Shown piece after piece: positions 50,238 to 59,324 of a DNA stretch of 64,000 nucleotides. A program made the position numbers and the translations under genes. Where the stretch lies: positions 45,968 through 109,967 of the forward strand of contig CAIKAS010000200.1 of assembly GCA_903825445.1 (NCBI GenBank), read 5' to 3'. Position 1 is the stretch's first letter. Each line of letters opens with the position of its first letter. The notes beneath the pieces were generated by a model. The model was not told the DNA's origin, made no database searches, and worked only from the letters and a program-made list of their open reading frames with translations. The DNA is from an uncultured Acidobacteriia bacterium. GTDB lineage: Bacteria > Acidobacteriota > Terriglobia > Bryobacterales > Bryobacteraceae.

Positions 50238-53200
50238 TCAAAAGGCGAACTTCAGGGCAAACTGCATAATGCGTCCCTGCGTTCCGCCGCTGGCGGTGCT
50301 CTGCACGATTCCCGGAGCCAGCTTACCGAAGGTGGAGCTATTCACTGTGGCGTTGACGCTGCCCCACATAACGCTGTTGGTAAGGTTGAACGCTTCCGCA
50401 CGGAATGTTAATGTCTTGCGTTCGCGAATCGTGAAGTTTCGCGACAGCGAGGCGTCGATATTCCAGACGTCCGGATTTGAAACCGTGAATGGTCTGGTAG
50501 AGGCAAATGCCCCGGTGACTTCGGTTGTATCCGTGAGGAACGCGGCTGGATTCAGGTAGCCGTAGCCGTTGACTCCTCCAGTGCCATAGACATCCGGGAG
50601 AATCTGCTGTGCCCTCTGGCCGCTGGTATTAATCAGGGCCGCGTCATTGCCGTAGGCAATGGTAGCAAGGTTACCGGTGCTCCAGTGATAAATGGGCGAC
50701 AACTGCCAGCCATTGACAAGCATATTGAGCCACTTGTCACTCATCTTCGGCGACTGCAGGACACCGGAAATGTTGACCTGCTGACGGTGATCGTTGGCAC
50801 AGTTGGAGTAGTCGGCGTTACGGTTACCCGGCTGTTCATAGGTGGGGCCCGTGACTTCCGTGGTGACCGGATCGCAGAGAGCGTGGGACCAGGTCCAGTT
50901 GGCGAGGACACTGAAATGATTTCCGAGGCGATGTTGGGCAGTCATTTCCGCGCCGTTATAGCTGGAAGTGGCTCCGCCGTCCACATAAGCGATGGTGCTG
51001 TAGTACGACGCCCAGGTGGGATTCAGCAACTGAAGCGTTCTGCGGTTCGCATAATTGGCCGTAGATGAACAGTTTCCAGCCGCTTTCAGTCCGTACTGAC
51101 CCGCGGCACAAGTGCCGGGAATGTAGACAACCGGATTATCTTCCGTGCTGGTCCACAGGTGGGCGCCGTGGTTGCCAATATAGGCAACCGTGAGCAGCCA
51201 GTTATGCATCGTCCGCTGAATCGCCAGGTTCCACGTACCTACCTGGTTGGCCTTCAGGTTCGGATCGGATACGGCGTAGGTTCCGGCCAGCGGGAAGAAG
51301 CCAAAGTTCTTGCCCGAGCCGCTGCTGGTTGTGTTCGCGGATACTGCGAACGGGTCGCCGCCAGCGTAACCAGCCCACGGATTGGAGAGAGGCGTATCTA
51401 CACCGGCGTTATAGGTAACGGTCGCGCCCCAGGGAGGATTATTCGAAACGCGGGTGTAGAAGAACATGTGGGGATTGTCATAGAGCAAGCCGCCAGACAG
51501 ACGGATGGAGGTCTTGCCATCGCCAAACGGATCCCATGCGATACCCGCGCGCGGCTCAAAGTGCAGCGAGGAGTGTTCGTAGGTCTGATTGGGAGGAGCA
51601 CCGGGATCGCCCGAGAAAATGAGCCCCGCAGGAGGGTTCAGAACCGGGTTTGCCTTGGGGGGCGTGTCGACAATACCGGCGGCGTAGTTGGCGTAGCTGA
51701 AGAACTCGGTATAGTCGTCGGTATTGTGCTGTGGCCGGAAGGGCTCAAAGCGGAGGCCGAGGTTCACGGTGAGGTGTGAAGTGGCGCGCCACGCGTCCTG
51801 AGCGTAAAAACCGTAGTAGTTCGACTGATCGTCATCATAGAACGGTCTGCCCTGGCTAAATCCATTCATCTGGCCGGTCAGGAAGTCGGCATAGCCTTCA
51901 CCGAGAATTCCGGTGGTGGCGGTCGCATTGGAGAACTGGCCCGTGAAGCTAAGGTTGCCATTCACGCCGCGGGTGTTCTGCGCGTGCATGTAAGCGCGAA
52001 TGAACTGGGCACCAAACTGAAGCTGGTGTTTCCCTTTGACCCAGGTAAAATCCTGTGCACCCGAGTATGTCAGGGTGTTGAAGTACCCGGGATTCGCGGC
52101 GCCGGAGCCACCAGTGGTGAAGCCATTACTGATGCTCATTGTGGTTTCACCGGGGATCTGGGCGGTGATGGGAATTCCAAATTCCGAGGGGACCGCGAAA
52201 TCGTAGATGAAGCGCGTATTCAGACTGCGGTTCGCCTCGATATGAGTGCTGCTGAAGAGCGTGGGTTTGATAGTGTAGGTTTCACCGACCACCGTGCTCT
52301 GGATGTTGTTGAGCTGACCGGTGGTGGCGCCTGTGAAGAGCACATCAGTCGGGTCGACGTACGTGGGCGTCAAATTGTTGGACAGCTGATAACGCACAAA
52401 CGCGGCATTCTTCTGATTGATGTTGTAGTCAACCTTCACCGGGATCTGATACTGACGATCATTGGCGCCGCTGGCGTAGTAGAAGAGGCCGCATGCGTTG
52501 ACCAGATCGCTGGAGGGCGGAAGATACTTGGCAATCTTCAGGGCGATGGGATTCATTACCGACTGAGGGAGTGTGTTGTTTACCCAATTTCCGGCCGCAT
52601 TCTGAATGGTGACGGCCGTAGTCGTCTGGCAGCCGTAAGTGGTCGAGGCAACGGCCGTAAAGTCGCCGCTTAACATCGCCGGAGTCATCGAATAGCCAGT
52701 ATTGGTGGCGGGGTTCGAACGTTTGATGGTGGATTGTTCGCCGACAAAAAAGAACAGCTTGTTCTTCTTGATCGGCCCACCGATGGTGCCACCGAACTGG
52801 TTTTGCTTGAGACTGTCGCGTACGAGAGCCGTGGCGTTGCGGGCATTGAATTCGTAGTTGCGGACGTAGTCGAATACGTTGCCGTGATAGGCATTGGTGC
52901 CCGAGCGCGTGACCACGCTGACGGACGCCGCCGCATGCTGACCGACCTGGGCGCCTACCGCGCTGGTTTCGACTTTAAATTCCTGGAGCGCATCGGGAAA
53001 CGGCAAAGGCTGATTCAGGCCGTTGAAAGGTTCGTTGGCCGTAGCGCCGTCGAGTGAGAACGCGATGGTATCGGCGTTGGGCTGGCCGGACACAGAGATT
53101 GTAATCGTCGGGAAATTCTTGTTGCTGTTGAGATCGCTGGCGGAAACACCTTGAATGGTGGCGTTGCCCGCAAGAAGAATTAACTGAGTTGGATCGCGGG

Positions 53201-53636
53201 CATTCAGGGGCAGTTCGGCAACTTCCTCATGGTCGATGACCTGACCGACGCCGGTATCGTGGGTTTCAACCTGGAGTGCTTCGGCCTCAACGGTGACCGT
53301 CTCGCTGACCGCGCCGACCTTGAGAGTGGGGCTGATGGTGGGGTTGACGTTCACCTCAATAACCAGGTCAGCCTGCACGTATTTACTGAAACCGTCTTTG
53401 GTGACCTCCAGCCGGTAGGGACCGACGGGAAGATTGGGCAGAACGTAATCGCCCTGCGAGTTAGTGACCATGTTGCTGGTAAAACCAGTGTCGGTCTGTG
53501 TGACTTTGACGGTTGCGCCGGGAACTGCGCCACCGCTGGAATCGTGGACAGTACCGGTTATCTGTGAAGTAGATTGTGCCCACACCATGGTGGTCCACAG
53601 GAATGCAACGAAGGCTGATCGAACGAGGAACTTCAT
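50238..53636 (-). CDS. Oar-like TonB-dependent receptor with N-terminal carboxypeptidase-regulatory-like domain
   Basis: QITGTVHDSSGGAVPGATVKVTQTDTGF...YVLPNLPVGPYRLEVTKDGF; long outer-membrane barrel ending in aromatic LKFAF. Confidence 0.9.
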   Translation of the reverse strand: MKFLVRSAFVAFLWTTMVWAQSTSQITGTVHDSSGGAVPGATVKVTQTDTGFTSNMVTNSQGDYVLPNLPVGPYRLEVTKDGFSKYVQADLVIEVNVNPTISPTLKVGAVSETVTVEAEALQVETHDTGVGQVIDHEEVAELPLNARDPTQLILLAGNATIQGVSASDLNSNKNFPTITISVSGQPNADTIAFSLDGATANEPFNGLNQPLPFPDALQEFKVETSAVGAQVGQHAAASVSVVTRSGTNAYHGNVFDYVRNYEFNARNATALVRDSLKQNQFGGTIGGPIKKNKLFFFVGEQSTIKRSNPATNTGYSMTPAMLSGDFTAVASTTYGCQTTTAVTIQNAAGNWVNNTLPQSVMNPIALKIAKYLPPSSDLVNACGLFYYASGANDRQYQIPVKVDYNINQKNAAFVRYQLSNNLTPTYVDPTDVLFTGATTGQLNNIQSTVVGETYTIKPTLFSSTHIEANRSLNTRFIYDFAVPSEFGIPITAQIPGETTMSISNGFTTGGSGAANPGYFNTLTYSGAQDFTWVKGKHQLQFGAQFIRAYMHAQNTRGVNGNLSFTGQFSNATATTGILGEGYADFLTGQMNGFSQGRPFYDDDQSNYYGFYAQDAWRATSHLTVNLGLRFEPFRPQHNTDDYTEFFSYANYAAGIVDTPPKANPVLNPPAGLIFSGDPGAPPNQTYEHSSLHFEPRAGIAWDPFGDGKTSIRLSGGLLYDNPHMFFYTRVSNNPPWGATVTYNAGVDTPLSNPWAGYAGGDPFAVSANTTSSGSGKNFGFFPLAGTYAVSDPNLKANQVGTWNLAIQRTMHNWLLTVAYIGNHGAHLWTSTEDNPVVYIPGTCAAGQYGLKAAGNCSSTANYANRRTLQLLNPTWASYYSTIAYVDGGATSSYNGAEMTAQHRLGNHFSVLANWTWSHALCDPVTTEVTGPTYEQPGNRNADYSNCANDHRQQVNISGVLQSPKMSDKWLNMLVNGWQLSPIYHWSTGNLATIAYGNDAALINTSGQRAQQILPDVYGTGGVNGYGYLNPAAFLTDTTEVTGAFASTRPFTVSNPDVWNIDASLSRNFTIRERKTLTFRAEAFNLTNSVMWGSVNATVNSSTFGKLAPGIVQSTASGGTQGRIMQFALKFAF

Positions 53637-53740
53637 GGATACGACTCCTTGGCTGTAGCGAACTCTCTTGTTCTAAACTGAAGCGAAACCTAACCGGGAC
53701 TGATCGTATCACCGAAAATCCTGAGGTAACAATCAAGTAA

Positions 53741-53768
53741 CAGTAGTCGCACGGTAAAACGACTACTG
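53741..53768. promoter_or_regulatory. Inverted repeat CAGTAGTCG-N10-CGACTACTG
   Basis: Perfect 9-bp arms in the divergent TonB-receptor/ThuA intergenic region. Confidence 0.6.
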
Positions 53769-53803
53769 AAAATAAAGGACTAATGGGGTATGGTTTAACA
53801 TGC

Positions 53804-53825
53804 GTAACGGTGTTACAACCGTTAC
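53804..53825. promoter_or_regulatory. 22-bp inverted repeat, putative operator site D
   Basis: GTAACGGT GTTACA ACCGTTAC, perfect 8-bp arms, between divergent genes. Confidence 0.65.
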
Positions 53826-53949
53826 ATTGTGCCGGTGGCGCCGATCGGGTGATAGGTTAGTCGAGGGTTAGTTATGGTGGCGGACCGCGTCTCCCTCCGG
53901 GAGCGACGCGTTGCGTGTGTGCCGACCGCGTATTCCAAGGAGATACATC

Positions 53950-54954
53950 ATGATCGCGAATAGCAAGAGAACTCGAATTGGCTTCGTTTTGCTGGCCTTG
54001 TCCATTTGTGCAGTTTGGGCTGTGGCGCAACAGAATCCAGGCGGACCACCTGCTGGTTTTGGACCGGGCGGCCCGGGTGGCGGATCGGGTGGTCGCGGTC
54101 GTGGCGGTGGGCGAGGCGGATCGGGTGGCCGTGGCGGTGGTGGCAGGGCTGCGCGAACCAAGAAGGTAGTGCTGGCGTGGGCCGATACACGCAACGGGAT
54201 TGCGCAGCACGATTTCACCTCGCATGCGCTGGCGATCATCGAGCGGCTTGGTTATGAGTCAAACCTTTGGGACACCTATATCAGGACCGACTCGAACATT
54301 GTTTCCTACAGCCCGAAAATGACGACAGGGCAACCGGCCAGCGGCGGACCCAGCCTGAACACGGCGGACGCGATCTTCTTCCTGGGACACAGGGAAATTC
54401 AGCTTGACGACCAGCAGAAGGCCGATTTACTGAAGTTCGTGCATGACGATGGCAAGGGCTTCGTAGCTGCACACACGGCCCTGACGGCTCTGAATTCGTG
54501 GCCGGATTTCGTCGACATGCTGGGCGGTAGTTTCGACGAGCATCCTTATGGATCAGTGCCTGGAACCGTCATCAACGAAGACCCGACTTTCCCCGCTACC
54601 AAGCAGTTTCCGGCGACCTTTGCCTTTACGGATGAGTTTTATCAGGTGAAAGATTTCTCGCGTGAAAAGAGCCGCGTGTTGCTGCGGCTGGATATTTCGA
54701 AGATGCCACCGAACCAGAACGTGCACAGCAAGGATGGCGACTTCCCGCTCGCCTGGGCGAAGATGTACGGCAAGGGTCGGGTGTTCTATGGATCGTTTGC
54801 GCACGACGCGAAGAACTGGGATAACCCGGACGTGTATCACATGTATTTCGAGGCGATCAAGTGGTCGCTGGGGCTGACGGATGCTGATGTGACACCGCGA
54901 CCGTATCCGGGGACCGCAGCAACGCCAGTGAATGCTGCCGGACCGGGACGTTAA
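53950..54954 (+). CDS. Exported ThuA-domain protein with Gly/Arg-rich N-terminal tract
   Basis: VVLAWADTRNGIAQHDFTSHALAIIERLGYESNLW...GKGFVAAHTALTALNSWPDFVDMLGGSF...FPLAWAKMYGKGRVFYGSFAH. Confidence 0.87.
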   Translation: MIANSKRTRIGFVLLALSICAVWAVAQQNPGGPPAGFGPGGPGGGSGGRGRGGGRGGSGGRGGGGRAARTKKVVLAWADTRNGIAQHDFTSHALAIIERLGYESNLWDTYIRTDSNIVSYSPKMTTGQPASGGPSLNTADAIFFLGHREIQLDDQQKADLLKFVHDDGKGFVAAHTALTALNSWPDFVDMLGGSFDEHPYGSVPGTVINEDPTFPATKQFPATFAFTDEFYQVKDFSREKSRVLLRLDISKMPPNQNVHSKDGDFPLAWAKMYGKGRVFYGSFAHDAKNWDNPDVYHMYFEAIKWSLGLTDADVTPRPYPGTAATPVNAAGPGR

Positions 54955-54993
54955 GAGAGAGTCAAGTAAGAACCGGGACGCCTTGCGGCGACA

Positions 54994-55033
54994 GCACCGG
55001 CTGGAAAGCCGGTGCGCGGGCAGGATTGCCCGC
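54994..55033. repeat. Two adjacent hairpins, REP-like double-stem element
   Basis: GCACCGGCT GGAA AGCCGGTGC immediately followed by GCGGGCA GGAT TGCCCGC. Confidence 0.65.
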
Positions 55034-55058
55034 CCTCCAATCGAATCGGAGATATGCG

Positions 55059-57023
55059 ATGAATATACGAGTGATTGTCACCGGCGTAGCGTTGACGCTG
55101 ATTACCGGCGCCGCTGTTTCTGCTCAGAATAACTGGGCTTCGTTTGGACAGGATCAGGGGGCGACACGCTTTTCAAAGCTGAACCAGATCAATGCGACCA
55201 ATGTTCAGAAGCTGGAAAAGGCCTGGACTTTCCACACTGGTGCTCCCAACGCGCAGAACGAGATGACTCCGATCATCGTCGACAGCGTGATGTACATTTC
55301 GGCAAGCAACGGTTACTTTGCCGTAGACGCGGTGACCGGCAAGCAGATCTGGAAGTACGATGCGACGGGGACAACGGAGCGTGGTCCGGCTTATTGGCCG
55401 GGCGATGCGAAATCGCCGGCGCGCGTTATCGGCGGCGTGGGTGAAAGCATTGTCGCCCTGGATGCGAAGACGGGCAAGCCGGTTCCGGAGTTCGGGAAAG
55501 ACGGGCTGGTGGATATCGGCACCAGAATGCAGTCGCCGCCGGCGATTTACAAGGAACTACTGATCGCCCCGAGCATGGATCGCCTGGTACGCGCCTGGAA
55601 TATCCGGACGGGAGAGTTGGTCTGGACTTTCAATCTTGTGCCGCAGCCAGGTGAGCCTGGGCACGAAACCTGGGAAAGCGACGCGTGGAAGACGACCGGC
55701 GGTGTAAACGTGTGGGGCCATATCACGGTGGATACGACGCTGGGAATGGCTTACGTTCCGACGGCGCCGCCTTCGCCCGACTATGTGGGCGTGAGCCGAC
55801 CCGGCGACACGCTGTATGGGACATCGCTGGTGGCGCTGGACGCGAACACCGGGAAGCTGAAGTGGTATCACCAGCTTGTGCATCACGACCTTTGGGATTT
55901 CGATTCGGCGTCGGCTCCAACCCTGGTGGATGTTGTGCAGAAGGGGGTGAAGATCCCGGCAGTGGTCCACATGGGCAAGACGGGATTAATGTACATTTTC
56001 GACCGGCGCGACGGTAAGCCGATCTTCGGGATGGAAGAGAGGCCGGTGCCGCAAAGCACGGTGCCGGGCGAGAAGTCGTCGCCGACGCAGCCGTTTCCGG
56101 TGAAGCCGGAACCGATCGCCCGAATCAGCATGAAGATGTCTGAGATTCCGAAAGATATTACGCCGGAGCTGGCAGCTTATTGCCAGGGTCTGGTGGATAA
56201 GTACAAGCTGACTGATGCGGTGCCTTACAACGCGTGGAAAGTGGATCAGGACATTGTGGAGTATCCGGGCGCCATTGGCGGCGGAAACTGGAACGGAACT
56301 TCGTTTAACCCGACGCTGGGTTTGATTTTCACCAACGTCATGAACGCCGGACAGTGGGGCCATTTGCAAACAGGTGGCCGCGGCGGCGGTGGCGGACGGG
56401 GTGGTTCCGGCGCTGGCGGGCGAGGCGGTTCGGGTGCGGGCGGACGTGGCGGTGCGGGATTCGTCGCAGGCGGACCGGGCGGGCCCGGTGGACCGGGTGG
56501 ACCTGGTGGTGGACGCGGCGGGTCGGGTGGGCGCGGCGGTGGTGGTGGGCGGGGTGCGGCCGGGGGATCGGGACCGTCGTATTCGAAGGTTACGCCTGAG
56601 GGCGGACGATTCTGGCAGCCCGACACACGGTATTCGTGCGCACCTCCACCATGGGGTGAGTTAGTGGCGGTGAATGCTAACACGGGCGATATCGCATGGC
56701 GGGCTCCGCTCGGCTCATTCGATGAACTTACAGCGAAGGGCCTGAAGAGCGGCACGCCAAATACTGGCGGTGGGATTGCGACGGCGGGAAATCTGATCTT
56801 TATCGGCGCCACGGTGGATGGCAAGTTCCGTGCTTTCGATGCGCGTAATGGCAAGGAATTGTGGTCGGTGAAGGTGGATGCGCCGGCACATGCGATTCCC
56901 GCCACCTATCTGGGACGTGACGGGAAGCAGTACGTGGTGGTATCGGCGGCTGGCGGCGGATTCCTGCGGGATCCAACTTCCGATGCCGTGATCGCATTCT
57001 CATTGCCGGGCAAAGGCAAATAG
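55059..57023 (+). CDS. PQQ-dependent dehydrogenase (quinoprotein, glucose/alcohol-type) with long RGG insert
   Basis: NNWASFGQDQGATRFSKLNQINATNVQKLEKAWTFHTG...KWYHQLVHHDLWDFDSASAPTLVDV...FRAFDARNGKELWSVKVDAPAHAIPATYLGRDGKQYVVV. Confidence 0.92.
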   Translation: MNIRVIVTGVALTLITGAAVSAQNNWASFGQDQGATRFSKLNQINATNVQKLEKAWTFHTGAPNAQNEMTPIIVDSVMYISASNGYFAVDAVTGKQIWKYDATGTTERGPAYWPGDAKSPARVIGGVGESIVALDAKTGKPVPEFGKDGLVDIGTRMQSPPAIYKELLIAPSMDRLVRAWNIRTGELVWTFNLVPQPGEPGHETWESDAWKTTGGVNVWGHITVDTTLGMAYVPTAPPSPDYVGVSRPGDTLYGTSLVALDANTGKLKWYHQLVHHDLWDFDSASAPTLVDVVQKGVKIPAVVHMGKTGLMYIFDRRDGKPIFGMEERPVPQSTVPGEKSSPTQPFPVKPEPIARISMKMSEIPKDITPELAAYCQGLVDKYKLTDAVPYNAWKVDQDIVEYPGAIGGGNWNGTSFNPTLGLIFTNVMNAGQWGHLQTGGRGGGGGRGGSGAGGRGGSGAGGRGGAGFVAGGPGGPGGPGGPGGGRGGSGGRGGGGGRGAAGGSGPSYSKVTPEGGRFWQPDTRYSCAPPPWGELVAVNANTGDIAWRAPLGSFDELTAKGLKSGTPNTGGGIATAGNLIFIGATVDGKFRAFDARNGKELWSVKVDAPAHAIPATYLGRDGKQYVVVSAAGGGFLRDPTSDAVIAFSLPGKGK

Positions 57024-57037
57024 AAGGCGGGAATTCC

Positions 57038-58438
57038 TTAGAAGATTTCGGAGTTGTAGAACTCGCCGAACAATTCTTCGTCCGAGGGCCTGTCTTCCGG
57101 GATGGGCCTGCTGACCCACGTCACATTCATGTAGTGTTTCAGTGAGACGTTCTCATTAGTGCTGTTGCCGCCCCAGTAACCGCAGCCCATGCTGGAAGTC
57201 ATCGGCATGCCGTTGGTGAACGTACCGGCATTCGAACTGGACTGGATCTGGCGGACCATCATGCGGCTCACCGGCGCAGTCAGTGCCAGTTCGTTAATGT
57301 GGTCGTCGTTCCAGGAATAGATGCCGCAGGAGTGGCCTCTGCCGCCTGTCTGAAAGATCTGTCGCACCATGTCGAGGGCCATGGGCCAGCCTGTGTACCT
57401 GAGGATCGAGAGGACGACACCCAGCTTCTCCGTCGTAAAAAGATATTCCTTGCCGATGTGCTGTTCGGGAACGATAAAGAAGCACTTCTCAGCAGGGATT
57501 TCGAAACCTGCGAGCTTCGCGACTACGGCGGCGGAGCGGGCGATGGTGGCCGGAGTGCGGTGGCCTTCGGCGTCCCAGTAAGCGGCCTGGAGCAGCGCCT
57601 TTTCTTTTTCGTTGACGAGATAGCCGCCTTCGAGCTGTAGCTGCTTCAGGAAGGCATCGTAGATGCTGCTCTCCACAATCAGATTGCCATCGGCTGAACA
57701 GCCGGAGCCGTTGTCGTTCGTCTTGCTGATGCGGGTATTTCTGGCCGCGATATCGATATCGGCAGTTTCATCGAACACCATCGTGGCGTTGCCTGCGCCG
57801 ACACCGAGAGCGGGCTTGCCGGAACTGTAGGCAGCGCGCACCATAGCCTGGCCACCGGTTGCCATGGTGACGTCACAGATCGACATGATCTCCTGCGAAA
57901 GCGGAATGCTGGGGGCTTCCACGCACTGCAGAATGTCTTCGGGAGCACCGAGCTTTTTCAGCGCCGCGCGCATGACGCGAACCGTTTCGCGCGTAGTCTT
58001 TTTGCTGGCGGGATGCGGGCAGAATATTACGGCATCCTTGCACTTGAGTGCGTAGATGGCCATGCCGGCCGGCGTGACATAAGGACTGGTGACCGGGATG
58101 AGCGCGGCCACAACACCGGCGGGCTTCGCATACTTAACGAGACCTTTCGTCGGATCTTCCTCAATGATGCCCATGCTCTTTTGGCGCAGGGCGTCGCGTA
58201 GAATTCCGAGAACCTTTGCACGACGCGTGGGGGCGCGGCCGCCCATGCCACTCTCATCCACGCTCATATTGGCGAGGCGAGTGGCGGTTTCCATGTTGGC
58301 AGTGGCCCAGGCGACGGCGCGGCAGAGCCGGTCGACACGCGGCTGATCGTAATCTTCTATGGCCTGCATCGCAACGCGGGCTTTCGCCAGCGTTTCAGCA
58401 GCAACTTGCTTTTCCTGTTCGGTGATGGGTCTTGCCAT
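57038..58438 (-). CDS. CoA-acylating aldehyde dehydrogenase (EutE/sulfoacetaldehyde dehydrogenase-like)
   Basis: AKPAGVVAALIPVTSPYVTPAGMAIYALKCKDAVIFCPHPASKKTTRETVRVM...ALGVGAGNATMVFDETADIDIAARN. Confidence 0.88.
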   Translation of the reverse strand: MARPITEQEKQVAAETLAKARVAMQAIEDYDQPRVDRLCRAVAWATANMETATRLANMSVDESGMGGRAPTRRAKVLGILRDALRQKSMGIIEEDPTKGLVKYAKPAGVVAALIPVTSPYVTPAGMAIYALKCKDAVIFCPHPASKKTTRETVRVMRAALKKLGAPEDILQCVEAPSIPLSQEIMSICDVTMATGGQAMVRAAYSSGKPALGVGAGNATMVFDETADIDIAARNTRISKTNDNGSGCSADGNLIVESSIYDAFLKQLQLEGGYLVNEKEKALLQAAYWDAEGHRTPATIARSAAVVAKLAGFEIPAEKCFFIVPEQHIGKEYLFTTEKLGVVLSILRYTGWPMALDMVRQIFQTGGRGHSCGIYSWNDDHINELALTAPVSRMMVRQIQSSSNAGTFTNGMPMTSSMGCGYWGGNSTNENVSLKHYMNVTWVSRPIPEDRPSDEELFGEFYNSEIF

Positions 58439-58504
58439 GTGGTCTCCGGCTACTAAAACGAACGGTCACTTCCGTGCTGGTCGATTCCGACTAATCCCCT
58501 TGGA

Positions 58505-59275
58505 TTAATCCATAGATCGCGGTGGTACGCCATCGTACTTCACCGGAACGCGAATTCGCATCGGTTTTTCGCGGGTATATTCTTCGGCTACTTCCGCAGT
58601 GAGACCGGCAACGCGACCCACGATGAAGAGCAACTTGCCTGCGGCGGGAGGGAACCCCAGATCGTAGAGAATGGCCGCAAGCGCTCCATCGATGTTGATG
58701 GGCAGCGGCTTGATCTTCTCACGAACAGCGGCATCGAGTGCCTCCATGAAGAGGACGCCGTCTCCTGCGACACCTTCTTCGCGAGCCATAGCGAAGAGGA
58801 CAGCGGTTCTCGGATCGACGGAATGAACGCGGTGGCCCATGCCTGGCAGCCGACGTTTGGTGGTGCGCGAATTGTCGACGATTTGCCCGGCGGCTTCGGC
58901 AAACGTGATGGATTTCTCACGCGCGATGCCGACGCCCTCCGCGATCATGGACATGCAATCGGCGCCGGCGCCACCATGGTCATTCCCGATGGCGAGGATT
59001 CCAGCAGCGATGGCGGCAGAGAGTGATTCGCGATTCCCGGTAGCGGCAAGGCGAGCGGTAGCACAGGATGGAGCTCCGGAGCCGTGATCCGCAACCGATA
59101 TCAGGACCGCATCGAGGAGCCTTCGCTCATGTTTATTGGGAAGACGTTCGCGGTGCAGGAGGAAGACTGTGTCGGCAAAGGTCGCGCGTGCCATCAACTC
59201 GGTGATGTCGTAGCCGCGAAGCCTGATCGTGGAATCGTCTGCCTGGACGATTGCTGTGCGCCATGGTTCTAGCAA
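58505..59275 (-). CDS. Citrate synthase family protein, citryl-CoA-lyase-like
   Basis: IRLRGYDITELMARATFADTVFLLHRERLPNKHERRLLDAVLISVADHG...RRLPGMGHRVHSVDPR; short (256 aa). Confidence 0.83.
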   Translation of the reverse strand: MLEPWRTAIVQADDSTIRLRGYDITELMARATFADTVFLLHRERLPNKHERRLLDAVLISVADHGSGAPSCATARLAATGNRESLSAAIAAGILAIGNDHGGAGADCMSMIAEGVGIAREKSITFAEAAGQIVDNSRTTKRRLPGMGHRVHSVDPRTAVLFAMAREEGVAGDGVLFMEALDAAVREKIKPLPINIDGALAAILYDLGFPPAAGKLLFIVGRVAGLTAEVAEEYTREKPMRIRVPVKYDGVPPRSMD

Positions 59276-59324
59276 GTACCTATTATGCCTTCCAAAATGG
59301 ATTACGGCTAGAAATCAGGGCAGA

